A DNA stretch of 64,000 nucleotides from Baylisascaris procyonis (lineage: Eukaryota; Nematoda; Chromadorea; Rhabditida; Ascarididae), in NCBI GenBank assembly GCA_037389465.1, contig JAZARR010000187.1:3436001-3500000 (forward strand). The letters run 5' to 3'. The position numbers and the translations under genes were made by a program. The notes under the pieces are model-generated. The model worked only from the letters and a program-made list of their open reading frames with translations. It ran no database searches and had not been told where the DNA came from. Below are positions 50,741 through 64,000 of the stretch, one piece after another. The first letter of the stretch is position 1. Every line of letters begins with the position of its first letter.

Positions 50741-53700
50741 CTTGTAAGAATATCGGTAGAATTATTGAATTATCGCACAACTATACCGAAATGAATTTAA
50801 CTGAGAAATATTTAATTAAATAGCGTAAAGTTAGTACTACGGCGAGTATGGATGACGATTGTATGAACGAATGAATGAGGTGCACGCTAGTGGTCATCGT
50901 TGTGGTGGGGATTGAGCGCCGATGTGCGAGGCATAAGAGAGTCAGTCAGGCGGCTAGCAACGGCGCCAGGCATAGGGGCCTCTAGGATGAGCAACTTTTG
51001 CACGGCATTCAGTCATTTCAACCTGCAAATAACACTAATTCACCAGCCCCCCCCCCTCCTTTCGAACCCGTTCCCTTCTCCACCGTAATAATATTACTTG
51101 TCCTTATGTGCGTGATACGGAGTTAATCATGACCTCAGGCAAAATACGTTCAGATAACATTGCATTGTTACCTCCAGGGCATATCGTCGCTAGCCATTTT
51201 AATAAAGCGTTCCACTTGTTGACTATGTGCGGAGCATACATCTCATTGCCGCATAAATGCCAGGCATGGGTCTCAGCTTGCATCCTCATGAACGCAGCTG
51301 TCCATCGCACACATTAGCGATTGCCCCGAACAATTTCACAGCTCATTATTTCTGATTTTTAGAAATCAACTCGCTCATCGATTATGAAATAAGTTCGAGT
51401 TTGTGCTTATTCAAGATGTAGATCCTTTTATAAATTTTTCTCAAATTAGAAAAAAAACGTGTTTCAAGTTCCAAGATTAAGCATCGCCGTTCAGCTGTGA
51501 ATTCGCTAAAGCATGGAAAGTAATTTTGAATCAAAAAGTTTGCTGTACTTTTTTCAAGTTATTCAAAAAATTTGATTCATTTTATCGATGTTGAAATCAA
51601 CTAGGACAAAATTGGCTGGATGAAATATTTGATCAGTGTTCCTTATAGTTTTGTTTATGATGCAAATCATGCTTATTTAAACAAATAATATGGGATGCCC
51701 ATAGTGTATGTTTGAATAAGAATTATTATAGATAATAAAAACTAGCCCATAAATATGTTTATTACATATCATCTAGCCTGCACGACCATCTGATACATTC
51801 ACGTATTTATTCAAAGTTCGAAGCATATTCAAGGGAAAAAGGCTGCATTCGAAATGATTCGTTGAATTTTAATGTTGTTGTGGAATAAAGATTTTCTCAA
51901 CGATGATCAAATAAAATATTCAGTAAACGTTGTGGATTCATTAAGATGTACCTTTTGAATTGTTTATTTTTTTATAATACTAGCTGCTATATTGTTTCAA
52001 ATAGCAAGACATCTCGAAAAAAGAGGTGGCCGAACTAGTTTCTCGGTGTTAACAGTGATCGTCGAAATAAGCATGCGTTAGTCATCATTTGCTTCAACCG
52101 AATATCGTCCACTTCGATCCGCCAAAACCGTTATATTCACCAAAAACACTCAACGTTACATATTATTGCAACTACAAACGTATGCCACATTTTATTGCAT
52201 CTAATATCATCGTATTAACAATGAGTGATGAAGGGGTTTTACTTCTTGTGGTTAATTTGTGTTAGACGGCATTTCTGCCTTTCATCTTTTAGAGAATTTT
52301 CTCAATAATCTTTCTAATTTTCATTTAAAGATAACCTTTGTGCATAGATCATCTAGTTATCTGCAGCATCCATGAGCTATAGTATGACCTTCAACCTCCC
52401 AATGCTTTATGTGGATATTCTTTGCAATACCTCTTCGTTGTGCCATATGAAAATCAACATAAAATGGCTATATTATGATGCGGCGGAAAGTTCGATCAGT
52501 TCGATCATTCATTGTTTCGGCTGAGATGACATTTGGAACAGCGCATTAGATAGGATAAGAAGTGATTTAAGTATTTGATGTATGATCGCCTTTAATTATT
52601 GACGAATAATCTATAAAAACAATGATTGAAAATTTATTGAGAAAGGAAAATAATTCAAAATTTTGTATAATCCTTTTAACTATTATATATAATCAACGAA
52701 TTTGGGCATAGATAACTATGTTTCTCTCCAATTATGCTCATCTTATTTGAAAGCTATGGCAGTGTTCTTTCAAATTCTTTTTGTGTTAACGTTCATCTTT
52801 AAATAGATCATCCTTTAAAATAAGAGCTTAAATAAGTGGAATTAGCGCAACTTTAGCCTAGATAATTTCTTTTCTCTTCTCTAAAAGACTCATATTTTCA
52901 TTAAATTTTTCAAATTTATATAGCTAAATACTATAACAAATCCGGTAATCACACTTAAATGCCTTAACTTTATAGTTGAATCGTTGCATAAGTATAATAA
53001 CGCCACATAACAAATCGCCGAATAATTATATGATTAAGCCAATAGCGCCTCATATAATGCTGAGAAATTGCACAGTTATATAACGGCTTACTTAGAAGTG
53101 TTCACATCTTCTTATACTTAGCAAATATAGAAGTTACCTAAATGAACATTCCAGGTGTGCCCGAAAAATACCTCGAATAAGGGTAGCAAAAAAATATACA
53201 AATAATTAAATATTTCTGAAAAAAAAAACGCATAGAATTTCGCAATTTCAACTTATAGTCTAAACAATCATCATCCATAGTTCTCCCAATATTCCCCTGG
53301 TTCTAATTCTCTTCCACAGAAATGAAGGGATCATCCTGGCCCCCAACCTTTTTCTCTCCCTAGGTGAATAAGGAAAGAAAAAATAGTCCGAAGAAACAGT
53401 CTGAATAATTTTATCATATATCTTTCTGCGGATCGTCCATATGGTGCTTAGTCGATTTCCCGACGTTCCACCCCAGGGAACGATTATCGCTCATCGGCCA
53501 ACCACCTCAGCTCGAACTTTGATTCCTTGAGGCACGAACTTATGTGAGTACATCACTTTTTTGAAGTGCATTTGAATTGCAATCAACTGAAAACGATTAA
53601 TATAAACATTTAGAGAGAAAATAGATGCCATTTTTTGAGAAGTAATTTCTACACTGTATATTTAAGCTACATCATCAGCAAAGATCTAAGGAGGAGGATT

Positions 53701-54870
53701 TCATTTCGAAGGTTGTAGTCTCCAAATATAGGTGACACAGAAGGTATTTTGAGGATGAAACGGATAAATGCATCTAAACAGGCTAGGATAATGATCAATA
53801 AAATTTTTTTCAATCAGATATGAATTTTTAATTTTCACGTCAACCCAATAAAGATAAATTTTCAAATTTTTTAATGCAAATAATTTGAAAGATTTATTTC
53901 AGGAAAAATTGCGAATTTTCGAGAGATGATTGCACCCTATTTAAAAAGAAAATAAAGGTCTCAACGTGATCAATTGAAGGGCAGAGATGACCGCGCTCCT
54001 TTTCCTAACCCTTCGCCTCCATTCTTAATAAATATATGATGGTTTATAAACGAAGCAAAAGCGACAATTCATTGCACATAATCTGCACCCAAAACAACAA
54101 AGATGGTAAGCGTTAGGGGGCAAAAGCTTCGCAAAAATTTTATTCACCGACACGCAAAAGAATCCAAGCTAAATATTAAGCTTCTGACGTTCCGACATGA
54201 CCTAAAGAAGTTAGCGCCTTAAGAACAAAAAAAAAAAAAAGAAAACGTACCACGAAGGATGGCCTCACTTTAGATGATTTTCTTGATTCAAAATGACCGA
54301 TTTGTATGTTATAAACAGAATGATATAAATTCAGAAACATTTAAATAAACCTATACAATTGTTTACCTCTAAACAATCGAATAACTTATTTACATAAATC
54401 TAAATGTGAGAACTCGTTTTATCAGTTCTGATTGACTCAAAAATTTGCATATGCTAATTTAAAAATAAGCCTATCATGAAACACTAACATGAAACTAATT
54501 GAGCTATAAATAAAAATATAAATTTCTAAAAACGTGAAACTTGCTATGACGGAATCAGATAGTGAGATATATTAAGTTTTACTATTAATTCTCTTTTTGA
54601 CGATGAAGGACAAATGCAATACGCATAAGCATAATGCCACAGAAAGACGCTTTTCTTTTTGCAAAAGCTCGTTAAAAAAAGCGTTGCAACCGAATTAAAT
54701 TATTTCCCTTCCACAAACCTTTTTTACGTACAAATCTTCCGATATAAGCGCCACGTCGAAGTGACTGTAGCCATTCACCATATCCTCTTAAACAACCTCT
54801 TTTATTCCTAGTAACACAAAAAAATAGATGGTTCATCAAAAAACCCCCATAAAACACGCTAAGGTTTTTT
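50741..54870. other. Mostly featureless; GC-richer patch at 50.87-51.32 kb
   Basis: A GC-richer patch (50870-51320) contains opposing open frames on both strands (for example + 51108-51317) with no splice context; it could be a promoter, a first exon or repeat DNA. The remaining 3.5 kb is AT-rich with no supported exon. Confidence 0.4.
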
Positions 54871-54884
54871 GCTGCAAAATACCA

Positions 54885-55125
54885 ACAAACTTACCCAGCG
54901 GAAGATAAAAAAGAGCTAAAAATACCGACAAACTTACCCAGCGGAAGATAAAAAAAGAGCTAAAACTCCGAAAAACTTTCCCACCGATAAATTAAAGACA
55001 GCTGCAAAATACCAACAAACTTTCCCACCGGAAAATTAAAGACAGCTGCAAAATACCAACAAACTTTCCCAGCGGAAGATCTCAAAAAGAGCTAAAAATA
55101 CCGGCAAACTTTTTCACTGCAAAAT
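54885..55125. repeat. Minisatellite, ~53-60-bp unit, about 5 copies
   Basis: Repeated phrase AATACCAACAAACTTWCCCA followed by a CGGAAGATAAAAAAGAGCTA or CCGGAAAATTAAAGACAGCT variant. The two variants alternate, suggesting unequal exchange. Confidence 0.9.
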
Positions 55126-55979
55126 GAAAATGAACTATGAATGGCTGAATATCAAAGGAATAGGAAACCTATATATTCCACGATTCCAGCGCTTATAGCA
55201 ATTAAAAAATCAACCTTACAGTAATCGTGAACGAATGAAACAAACGTGTTAAATAAATAATCGTGATCGAATGAAACAAAAATGTTAATACTAATAAGCC
55301 ATTTCACATATGCAATCGTAATATGAAATAAAACGCTAAGCGCACCGAAGCAGATATACGTATTCTTCTCAATACATATGGGATTTAATTCCGTTGATCG
55401 CAAGCAAAGAAATTCGAATAATTTCTAGAAATCTATATGGCCATCATATAAGAGTTTCCTAATAACAACCATAATAAAATCACCAATAACATTCTTGCAT
55501 AGTTATTTTACCTTTATGTATTTCTTTATGATAGATTTATTTTATTCTTCACTTTCAATCAATCATTCTTCATAATAAATAACACAACGAAACGAGAATT
55601 TTCGACAGTGATCAACTCATCATAACGCATCTTACTAATTACAAGAATACAAGTAAGTAGAACAATAAAATTGCAAAGTTAGAGGTCGATATTGCATCGG
55701 ATTTAAACTAGAAAAATGCGGATGCAAGTTGAATAAAAAATAAAGGCAAAAAAAATGTGATTCACGATCAGAGATCATTCCCATACTCTATGATCTCCAC
55801 TTTTTTGTAGAAAACACAAGAAATGCCCCACGTGAAGTCGCCCTGTTCGGGCATCGAAAGCAATAAACTATCAAGTAAAAAAGGCTCTACATTAAATTCG
55901 ATCATATTTTCTATTGTAAGCAAGCTTCACTCATCATCATACACGAATCGAACACATTCAATCCTGATCGGGTCCAGGA

Positions 55980-56155
55980 TTGGCATCCGGAAATTGTGAA
56001 GGATTGACATCCGGAAATTGTGAAGGATTGACATCCGGAAATTTTAACACATTCGGGATCGACATCCGGAAATTATGAAGGAAGACATCCGGAAATTTTA
56101 ACACAGCCGAGTTCGACATCCGGAAATTGTGAAGGATTGACATCCGGAAATTGTG
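55980..56155. repeat. Minisatellite with CATCCGGAAATT core, 7 copies
   Basis: The core CATCCGGAAATT starts at 55984, 56008, 56032, 56063, 56086, 56117 and 56141, giving spacings of 24, 24, 31, 23, 31 and 24. Two linker types occur: GTGAAGGATTGA and a longer TTTAACACA-containing one. The minus strand reads as an open FPDVNPSQFPDV-type peptide, but there is no gene context. Confidence 0.93.
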
Positions 56156-56159
56156 AACG

Positions 56160-59100
56160 ACAAAAAGAGGAAATGAATTATTGCGTTGGAGTTAGTTGAT
56201 TATCAGCATCGTTGATAATTCTACAAAAGAATGGAATTAAAGACAAGCCAAATAAGAAAATGATACACGATCAAACAATTCAGAAACTTTAAAAAAAAAA
56301 GTTAGCATAACAATCAAATTAGTTGAAAAAATTTGCATAATTAGCAAATAACAATGAAAGAGAGAGAAAAAGTAATTCGAGATTCAGAATGTAACAGCCT
56401 AGATTCTTAAACAACAACTTGTATACTGAAATGGAATACTGAATATACGAAACTTGGAAACTCAAATATTGAATCATAGCGGAAGATTACAAAAAAAAAG
56501 GAGATTATGAGTGCACAATAATAACGATCATCGGAAAGCTGCCAATATATACAGACCTTTTCCATATGATCAACTCTATTTATGCGTCATTGTTTTGAAA
56601 TGAATTATTTTTATAAATCCAGAATTTCATGTCTATAAATAAAAAATTTTTTGTATAAACTCTTCTTTTTTTTAACGACAGTGAAATAACTCAGAAAGAA
56701 AAAACTATAAAAAGGAACAATAATAGATGACTGAAATTTACGAACTCACAGGGATGAAAACAACGAGTGGAAAATTATGAACGAAAAATTCAAGCAAGAA
56801 AGGCTTATTTCACAAAAAAAAAAGAACGAAAAATTGGAAAGAACTTCGTTGATCAATTCACTTTTCTTCCTCAATAAAACAAAACAAAGCAACAACAACA
56901 ACAACAACAAAAACATCAAAAAATTTCAAAAAGTTTTTTCGTTTATACGCAACATCAGAGTTTTTTGCAGTTATTTTTTTTCTTGCCTTAGCAAAATAGT
57001 TGAAAACTCTTGAAATTCCTAAAAAAAATTAAAAAATTTTTGAAATTCATGAAATGAAGGAAAAAAACCTCTCAAAAAGTAATTCACTACTCAGAAAAAA
57101 AATTTTGTTTTTAATTTCCGAATATTTCTTTCGTTCGAATTTATATGTATTTCCCCTCAAAAACAGCAATAAAAACATCACCGCTTGTATAAGAAGCTAT
57201 CATGACGAAATATTACCTTAAAAATTTCAGATCTTTCATTTCGCATCCATCATCTAGCCGCCATGAAAGAATTTAGTTAAAAATAAAAATCGGACAAGTC
57301 AATTGAAGATATACTTCTATTTTACATATAATCAACCCATAAAAATCTATGAAATATGCAAATTTCTCAAAAATATTTTCCATATGGGGAAGAAATAAAG
57401 ATACACTATAATTGACACTATCGATCTTCTACCCTCAAATGAGACCAATAATATTTCTTACTATAATTCATGTTTTATTTGCAGTGTAATTTATTTCTAT
57501 ATTTAATTCGCAAACCTATTTGTACACCAAAATATTATAGTATGTGGATATGGTAATACGGTAGATCATGAATACGGTAATACGGTAACGAAAATATAAA
57601 TGCATGTAATACGGGTAACAAAAACACAAATATAGGTAACACAGGTCAAACATTTGTATTCAATGAGCAATTTTATATGAAATTAAAGACTCTAAACAAG
57701 AATGGCTTACGAAGTTTTCGAAATGAATTATACTAACTGAACTCGTAAATAAAAGAATACCTTCATTAGCAGCACAAAGAGCATGATATATTATGAATAA
57801 GCAGAGAGGAGTGAAAGACGCCACCCATATATCCCGAAAATATTACAGTAGGATTTTTTTAGAAGCCCCTTTAGTTATACTCGTAAATTTTTTCCACCAC
57901 AATAAGTTCGATGCATTTTCTGTTGAATTCTCTGTCAATTCCCTTGAAATGAATGCAATTTTCTTCGATATGCTAATACTATTTCCCATAATATAGGTGT
58001 CAGTTATGGCGTTTTAAAGTATGAGTCATCTTCTAATATTTCCTTATTTTTAGCCTCCTTCTCCCTCATTTCCATATTTCTCGCAAAACGCTTAAGTACA
58101 GATTCGATAAGCAAAAAGAAAAAACAAAAGAACAAAAAGAAAGTGATAATTTCAGAGATCACATCCAGAGATCAATTCTTGATCAATTAATCAATAAAGC
58201 ACTTAATATTGATCATTGCAGTATACCTAATCGTCTAGGCAACAAGAAAAACTTCAGGAAAATATGCGTAACTTTTCAAAAAAACATCATATACAAAATG
58301 ACAATTAACTACGAACTTTTCTAAGCGAAATTCCCAACAAATCGACACGCTCAATACTAATTGTGATGTGGAGCAAAAAATTCCCGACTGGCAGACTCTA
58401 AAGGAGACGAATTGTGAGAGCAGGTGAAGGGCAGGTGAACACACAGCAATCACGATACTCGGATCAGAAATAACCTCGGTAGTAATTCCCTTCTGAAAGT
58501 CCTCTCTATGGTATTAAAATATACCCAATCTTTAATGCAACACTAATAGACTTCCCTATGGTATCGAAATATACCCATTCTTTAACGCAACAAAGGATCC
58601 AAATAATCCACATCACACATCAACCAACGAGACAACGAATCAAATTATATTGGAAAAAAAACCCATAAAATAAAGCGGATACAAAGTGCAATAGATAAAC
58701 AAATCGATGTGATGAGTGCTTACAAAATTGGTGATCGGCCATTTTCATCGAATAACCATGCAAATATATTCGTATTGAGTAGTAAAGTTGTTATACACAC
58801 AGCGAATAACGTCAAAATCAACTTCATTGCACTGAAACAAAACCAAAACCAATGCATGCATCCATAGAAAGCAAAAGCGAAAACATTAACAACACTTAGC
58901 AAGCGATGAAAAAAGGAAACAAACTTAAGGCATACGGTGCCATGCTTAACCCCCCCCCCTATTTATTACTAATTACCCATCAAAACATCAAAGAACGGAA
59001 AAAAAAAGTCGCAAAATGCGAGAAAGAGGCACATTATTAGGTCTCCAAATAATTATGGTGGAAAGTAGGAGATAAATGGTAATGCAAATCTCTTCCGTTT

Positions 59101-59290
59101 CGAAACTATTTTATAGTTATTTAACGGAGATTTAAAAATTTAATAAACTGGAACTGTGAATGTGACGAACATTCGTTTCCATTCCAAATTTGATGGGTAG
59201 GTAATTTTTTGGGAAAATTATAAAAATAAAATAATTTTACCAATACATATACTTATTTATTTATTTATTTATTTTCAATAACACATCCTC
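56160..59290. other. No supported gene
   Basis: Very A-rich DNA with many homopolymer runs, an (AAC)n patch at about 56890-56912 and a (TTTA)n patch at about 59250-59274. No exon candidate. Confidence 0.45.
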
Positions 59291-59292
59291 GC

Positions 59293-59860
59293 ACAATTTG
59301 CAGAGAACGATGGCACCCTGATTGCGAACTACGAACGCAGCTGAACTCCTACCCAACACTGTGTACACACCACTATCGTACTCTGTACTCAACAAGTGAA
59401 TGCTAACGCCCGTTCATTGAAACTGAGAAACTGTAGAATAAAGTGGTAATTTGTTTTCCATCATTCAATTCAGAACGTCAAATCATGCCCCAAGCAAACT
59501 TTCAACTTAACTGAAGGAGGGGAAGTGCACTCGCTGGAGGGGTCATTTGTACTGTACTAATCAAAGATTATTGAGAACGATGACCCATGCAGCAATTGCA
59601 TTTCCCCTTCAAGTGAAATTTTGTATGGGGACATTATTTGATACTCTCAGTTGAATGATGGGAAAATTCCATCTTTCTAAAACAAGTTTTCAAGTTTCTC
59701 TGATGGGTGTTACTATTCGTTTACAGGGTGCAGAGTACGGTAACGATGAGTACGCTACGGTAACGATGAGTACGCAATGTGGAGTAGGAACTCAGCTCTG
59801 TTCGCGATTCGCAGTCAAGATGGTATCGTTCTCTGTAAGAGTGCTCAGATCGCTTCGCAT
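59293..59860. mobile_element. Imperfect ~565-bp palindrome (foldback/MITE-like)
   Basis: The left half (59293-59560) matches the reverse complement of the right half (59575-59860) along most of its length, at an estimated three quarters identity. Matched landmarks: CAGAGAACGAT with GCGAAC further in, CTACYCMACA, GTACTCTG, CATCATTCAA and TCAAATMATG. The centre near 59565 is almost without a loop. The right arm carries an extra 17-18-bp duplication (ACGGTAACGATGAGTACG, about 59738-59775). No protein is encoded that I can support. Confidence 0.7.
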
Positions 59861-62759
59861 ATTCTTCAACTATCCACAGGTATGGTCAGGTAAGGTCATC
59901 TACTTAATGTAAAATTGCGCCTTTTTCTAAGGTCTCCAAAAGATTTCAACCACTAAAATATTGTCGCCAATAAAAAAAAAGAAGGATTTATTGCATTAAT
60001 TACGACGTTTAGGCAGATGATAACGGGCAATTTATACATTTACATCCCCAATACATTTTTTTTTTAAACGGCAAACGGTTTCTTTCCTCTTCTTTAAGGG
60101 ATTTCCTCTGCCTCTCCCCTCTCTATAGAAAGATTTATATTGGCACAACGAAATGGTTAAAAATTCAACAATAATAGAAAGCAAATAAAATAGCAAGCAC
60201 AAAGAAAAAAAGCCACAAAACAACAAAAAAAAAGGAAACAGAAAAAAAAACAGAAAAAAAATGTTTGCCATCGATCACAAATACAACAAATCGGTACCAT
60301 CCCACCTTCCCTTCTTCAATTTTTCAAATTCCTCTTTTCTCTCCTTGAAAAAATTAAAGTCGAAGTTTTAAAAAAAAATTCGGACTGAAAATTCTTGTCT
60401 AAAATTTTTGATATTCTCCTCATCGATGCCAATATCCCAATATTTCACTATTTCAATTCCTATTATAATAATTAACGACGATCTAATTTCCACTACGCCT
60501 ACTGGAATAGGAATATTTCTCTTCAGCGAATCTTTAAGCGTCCTATATTTTATTCCATTTCCAAATATTTATATTTAATTAGCGATAAAAAATGATCAAA
60601 CAATAACAACTTGCAAGCATTAACCAACACATATGTAAACATAATGAATATCTTCTTGCATAAGCAATAACATATTTGTTTTGAATTTCCAAATTTCTTC
60701 ACAATAAGTGACTTCAACGTTTAAGTCCAAAAGACAAAGGTCCCATCATCACTTCGAAACTCAGCCAAGAAGAAAAACCTCAATCAGGCTTAATTATAAA
60801 AAAGTTCTCAACAATCCAATCACGATGCCTAATTGGTAATCGTTCAGATTTTATTAAACTTCGATGTATCTCATATTTAAAAAAAAAAGGAAAAAACAAA
60901 CGAATTTATTTCAACAATTCGAGTTTTATCTCATTTCCCTTAGAAAATATTAAAGTATTGAAATTTATTAGCAATACTAGAGATGATATACAAAAAAATT
61001 CGAAAGCCGATTCATTAGAACCCCAAAAAAAAAAAAAAAAAATAGCTGAAAAATTTAGTAAAAGATATGACTATAAACAAGAAAATGTTATGATAGCTGA
61101 AAAATTCACCGCACCAAACGAGTAAAAAGTAATACATTCAATCATTCACTTCAACCCCTCTCTCTTCATAACTTCGGTACTCCCCTATCGAACTCTGTCT
61201 ATTATGTCTCACTCCATCCCCCTCCTCCCCTATTCTCTTTCAGAGATGAAAGTTTTTAAAAAAGGCAAAAAGAATAAACCACTGTCACATAATAACTGAC
61301 CACTAGAAATATGAAAAGATAACAATAAAAACATAAATAAAACGAATTTACAAAATATAATTTTAAAGGAAGTCAGAAATAATCGAAATTTAAGCCATGC
61401 CATTTAACATGAAGACTGAAATGTAGTTTTACCGAACGCCTCTTAGCACTATGCGTTTGCTTTCCCAATCAAACAGAGGTGAAAGAATCGCAGAAGAAAA
61501 CAAATAAGGAAAATGATGTAATCTTATTTCCTCACATCAATCAAAGGCGTATCGCGAACTTCCTGAGGTACAAACAATACAATAGCCCCGTGGCTTCAGG
61601 TAAATCTAAGGTTCCAAGCATAGCATTAACCTAGCTGCTAAATCACAACTCGACTCCATAGCATATCTCAAAGCATTAACTCATAATCCTTTAGATATAC
61701 AACATTGCTAATTGATTATAGCTTTTCAACTGGAATAAATATTTAAAAGAAAATAAAACATAGATGCCGTTGATGTCTTCACGAAATGAATGAACGTAAA
61801 TCTGTTCCTTCCGTTATTCAATAATTTCAATAAATATATTAAAGTGATATTAATGAATATCACTATTAAATCACTAGCAATGAATTTCAAAATTACAATC
61901 AATAATAATATCAATGCAATAATCAAGTAGGCAGCGAACGCACTTCTTAACCATTCGGCTTATAAGACCTTAACGAAATCTACGATATCAAATAAAATCT
62001 GTGGAAAACGACAAAAATATAACTTTAAAAAATTAAGCAGGTGCAATATCTGTTAAACTTATCTTCAAGCCATATAGATGATGACGATTAAATTAACGGA
62101 AGAGGGGGGAAAAATAGACTAGCCTAGTAAGCCTATTATTGAAGAAGCACTTGAATATTACAACTAAGCGCAGAAACAACTCATTGCCAAAACATTCCAA
62201 AAAAAAAACCAAAAACAGAAATAATCCCTTCATTCTTTTTTCGCTCATCATCAGTACAAAACGTTAGATACGACTAAGTGATGCAGATCGAAAATCTAAA
62301 CTGCACAGATCGTATAGAGGATGAACCGTCGGTAATAAATGATGCGTAAATAAATGCATATATATATTGCAATAAGTGAATTTACTTAGCATCAATGAAG
62401 GATGAAAATAAAAAGAAATAAAATACTTCGTACGCGTCCACGACAATTGAAAAAAAACCGCACAGTATAACGCTTGCCAACCAATTGCGTATATACGCAC
62501 AAAAGTATCGAACTCGACTTAGTTATATAACCCTCTTCCCTCCCTCCCTCCCCCACCCTTACCGCACTTTACCTTCCATAGGTGTTACCACTCGGGTACA
62601 CATGTCTTCTGCATTATACAAGGGAATTATGCAAAATTGTGAAAAAATTGTTTAAGCGCCAACTAAAGCAAGATCGTCGATCACAAGCCTGACAGCAATG
62701 AAATGCGATTTTTATCAACAATGAGAAAACCTTTCAAAGCAACGAATATGAAAGCCCAC
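59861..62759. other. No supported gene
   Basis: A-rich DNA with several A8-A18 runs (for example 61026-61041). Intronic or intergenic; possibly intron of the minus-strand gene entering from the right. Confidence 0.45.
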
Positions 62760-63499
62760 CTTGAAATATTCAAAGTTCCGCATTGACGCTGTCTTGTAAG
62801 AAAGCTTCTCTCAGGTGTTGATATTCCATCCTTTGGCGACGATGTATCACCGCCAGCCCATCCGGCTTGCTGATGTAGTTGCATCATCTGAATTCACGTT
62901 TATTACTCACCAGCGCATACTTATTGCGCAATCCCCATAGAACTAATTAGATTGCCAATAGCTGAGACACAAAGGTTCGCCAACACATCCATTTTCATCC
63001 CGAATGGCACTCTTATCAATGAGTGACGAACAAGTTTAAGGTGCCATACAGTTTGGCTCTAAAATTCCCCTTTACAAGTGCTTGCATATGTGCATAAAAA
63101 CGAGCTTTTCGCTAAATATTTGCTTAAGTGGTCAACCGTCTAGGAAGACGCAGACTCAAGCAATGAAATTTAGCTTTATGTAAGACAGTTAAGAAATAAG
63201 TCACCTAATAGGTCAAGTGCCAAAAGCATATACTGAGCCAGTCTCAGCCGTTCTTAGCTAGAGGTAATAAAAAAATTTGAGCCATCTCAATCAGCAAACG
63301 TCGTCAGATCAAGCAGCTCTGATGATGGAGAGGAGAAAGGGAAGAGGGCAAAGGGCATAAGGAAGACACTCAACTATATAAATAATTCTTTGAAATGAAC
63401 AAAAATTTTTACCATATGATATACATGTGTGGTAATCAATTGTTGTTCTTGTTCTTGTAAAGCTTGACTCTGTTCCATATTTTGTTTCATTGTTTCGAT
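62760..63499 (-). CDS. Two Q-rich internal exons of an unidentified gene
   Basis: Exon 63499-63425 (acceptor TAATTTAAG, donor CAT/GTATAT; 25 codons) reads IETMKQNMEQSQALQEQEQQ then LITTH. Exon 62887-62760 (acceptor GAATTCAG, donor AAG/GTGGGC) reads MMQLHQQAGWAGGDTSSPKD then GISTPERSFLTRQRQCGTLN and ISR. Both are phase 0 at their shared junction, so they join cleanly. The Gln-rich coiled-coil-like start and the Ser/Pro stretch (a possible SP/TP phosphosite region) would suit a regulatory or nuclear protein. No domain is complete enough to name it. The gene continues beyond both exons; the next exon to the left must begin with one base completing an AG codon start. Confidence 0.6.
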
Positions 63500-64000
63500 C
63501 TTAAATTACTATCATTGTTATTCCTTTATGGATTTGGCTCTGAATATATTCAAGAAGAAATAACATTAACGAATAGGAAGTATCCACTAGAAGCGATGAA
63601 AGACATATAAATATATGCACAGCTATGCCATGAGGTTCCCTTAGAGCCAATAAAAACGTGCAGATGAATAAGGAAAACTGCTGATGGCCTGATTATTAAG
63701 GATGCGACACTTTTCTCGGTATACGTTTTCCAACGGAAGCTTCTAAATTTTTGTGAATTTTCACATGTCATTTAAAAGCAAAGTGGCATAAAAATTTTCA
63801 TTTCATAGCATCGTCAACGTCTAACAATTCTCACACTATTGTTTTTTTTTCATTCCTCAGTTAAGATTGAGGCGCACAGAGATAGGCATATACAGCTTTC
63901 TGTTTGTGCGTCCTGCGATAGACACTTATAGATACATACGTATAACAGTCTTATCGTACCTTTCCGAGCAATAAAAATTAACACATTCTGAAGCAATATG
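63500..64000. other. Right window edge, no exon seen
   Basis: Probably intron upstream of the Q-rich exons on the minus strand. No exon with both splice signals recognised. Confidence 0.4.

Noticed and set aside
51108..51317. Overlapping open frames on both strands
   Set aside because: Neither has splice signals, start context or a recognisable domain; GC-richer composition alone explains their length.
55980..56155. Possible CRISPR array (regular repeats at 23-31 bp)
   Set aside because: The spacers are themselves repeated, the core is only 12 bp, there are no cas genes and the DNA is eukaryotic.

Overview
This is eukaryotic nuclear DNA, most likely from a nematode. It is AT-rich. Its genes are broken into short exons of about 70-190 bp, with nematode-style acceptors (TTTCAG, TTTAAG, TTGTAG) and GTAAGT/GTATGT-type donors. 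It also carries long uninterrupted (AT)n tracts and several inverted repeats. The genus cannot be told from the sequence alone. There are no operons of bacterial type, no CRISPR array, no rRNA gene and no tRNA gene that I could see.

Genes identified by conserved motifs. (1) A Rab21 small GTPase on + at 122-2936; the start lies to the left of the window, and five exons join in frame to a CCSG-stop C-terminus. (2) A second Rab-like GTPase on - at 13148-17154, ending in a CGIL prenylation box and carrying an altered G5 motif; its 5' part was not found, although a basic, helical exon at 17800-18107 may belong to it. (3) A neuronal-calcium-sensor/KChIP-like EF-hand protein on - at 35482-39027. Its five exons join perfectly in phase (239 aa), and only the last EF-hand keeps a canonical loop.

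Less certain multi-exon genes with no recognised family: - strand 40.4-41.3 kb, + strand 42.1-45.8 kb, - strand 46.7-47.6 kb, one exon at 50658-50740 (-), and a Q-rich pair of exons at 62760-63499 (-) that enters from the right edge.

Repeats and relics fill much of the rest. A broken gene of unknown family with frame shifts lies at 5882-6970. A roughly 510-bp repeat occurs in tandem and flips orientation near 9.55 kb (7.5-11.1 kb). A decayed LTR-retrotransposon gag/protease fragment sits inside the Rab-like gene (13.98-14.73 kb). Two large foldback palindromes lie at 26.69-28.15 kb and 59.29-59.86 kb, and a perfect 60-bp palindrome at 28968-29027. There are several minisatellites and eight (AT)n blocks. 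Large parts (18-26 kb, 30-33 kb, 47.6-62.7 kb) show no convincing gene and are probably introns or intergenic DNA.

The recognised genes suggest membrane trafficking (the two Rabs) and calcium sensing, but nothing ties them into one pathway; they are ordinary neighbours in a nematode chromosome.
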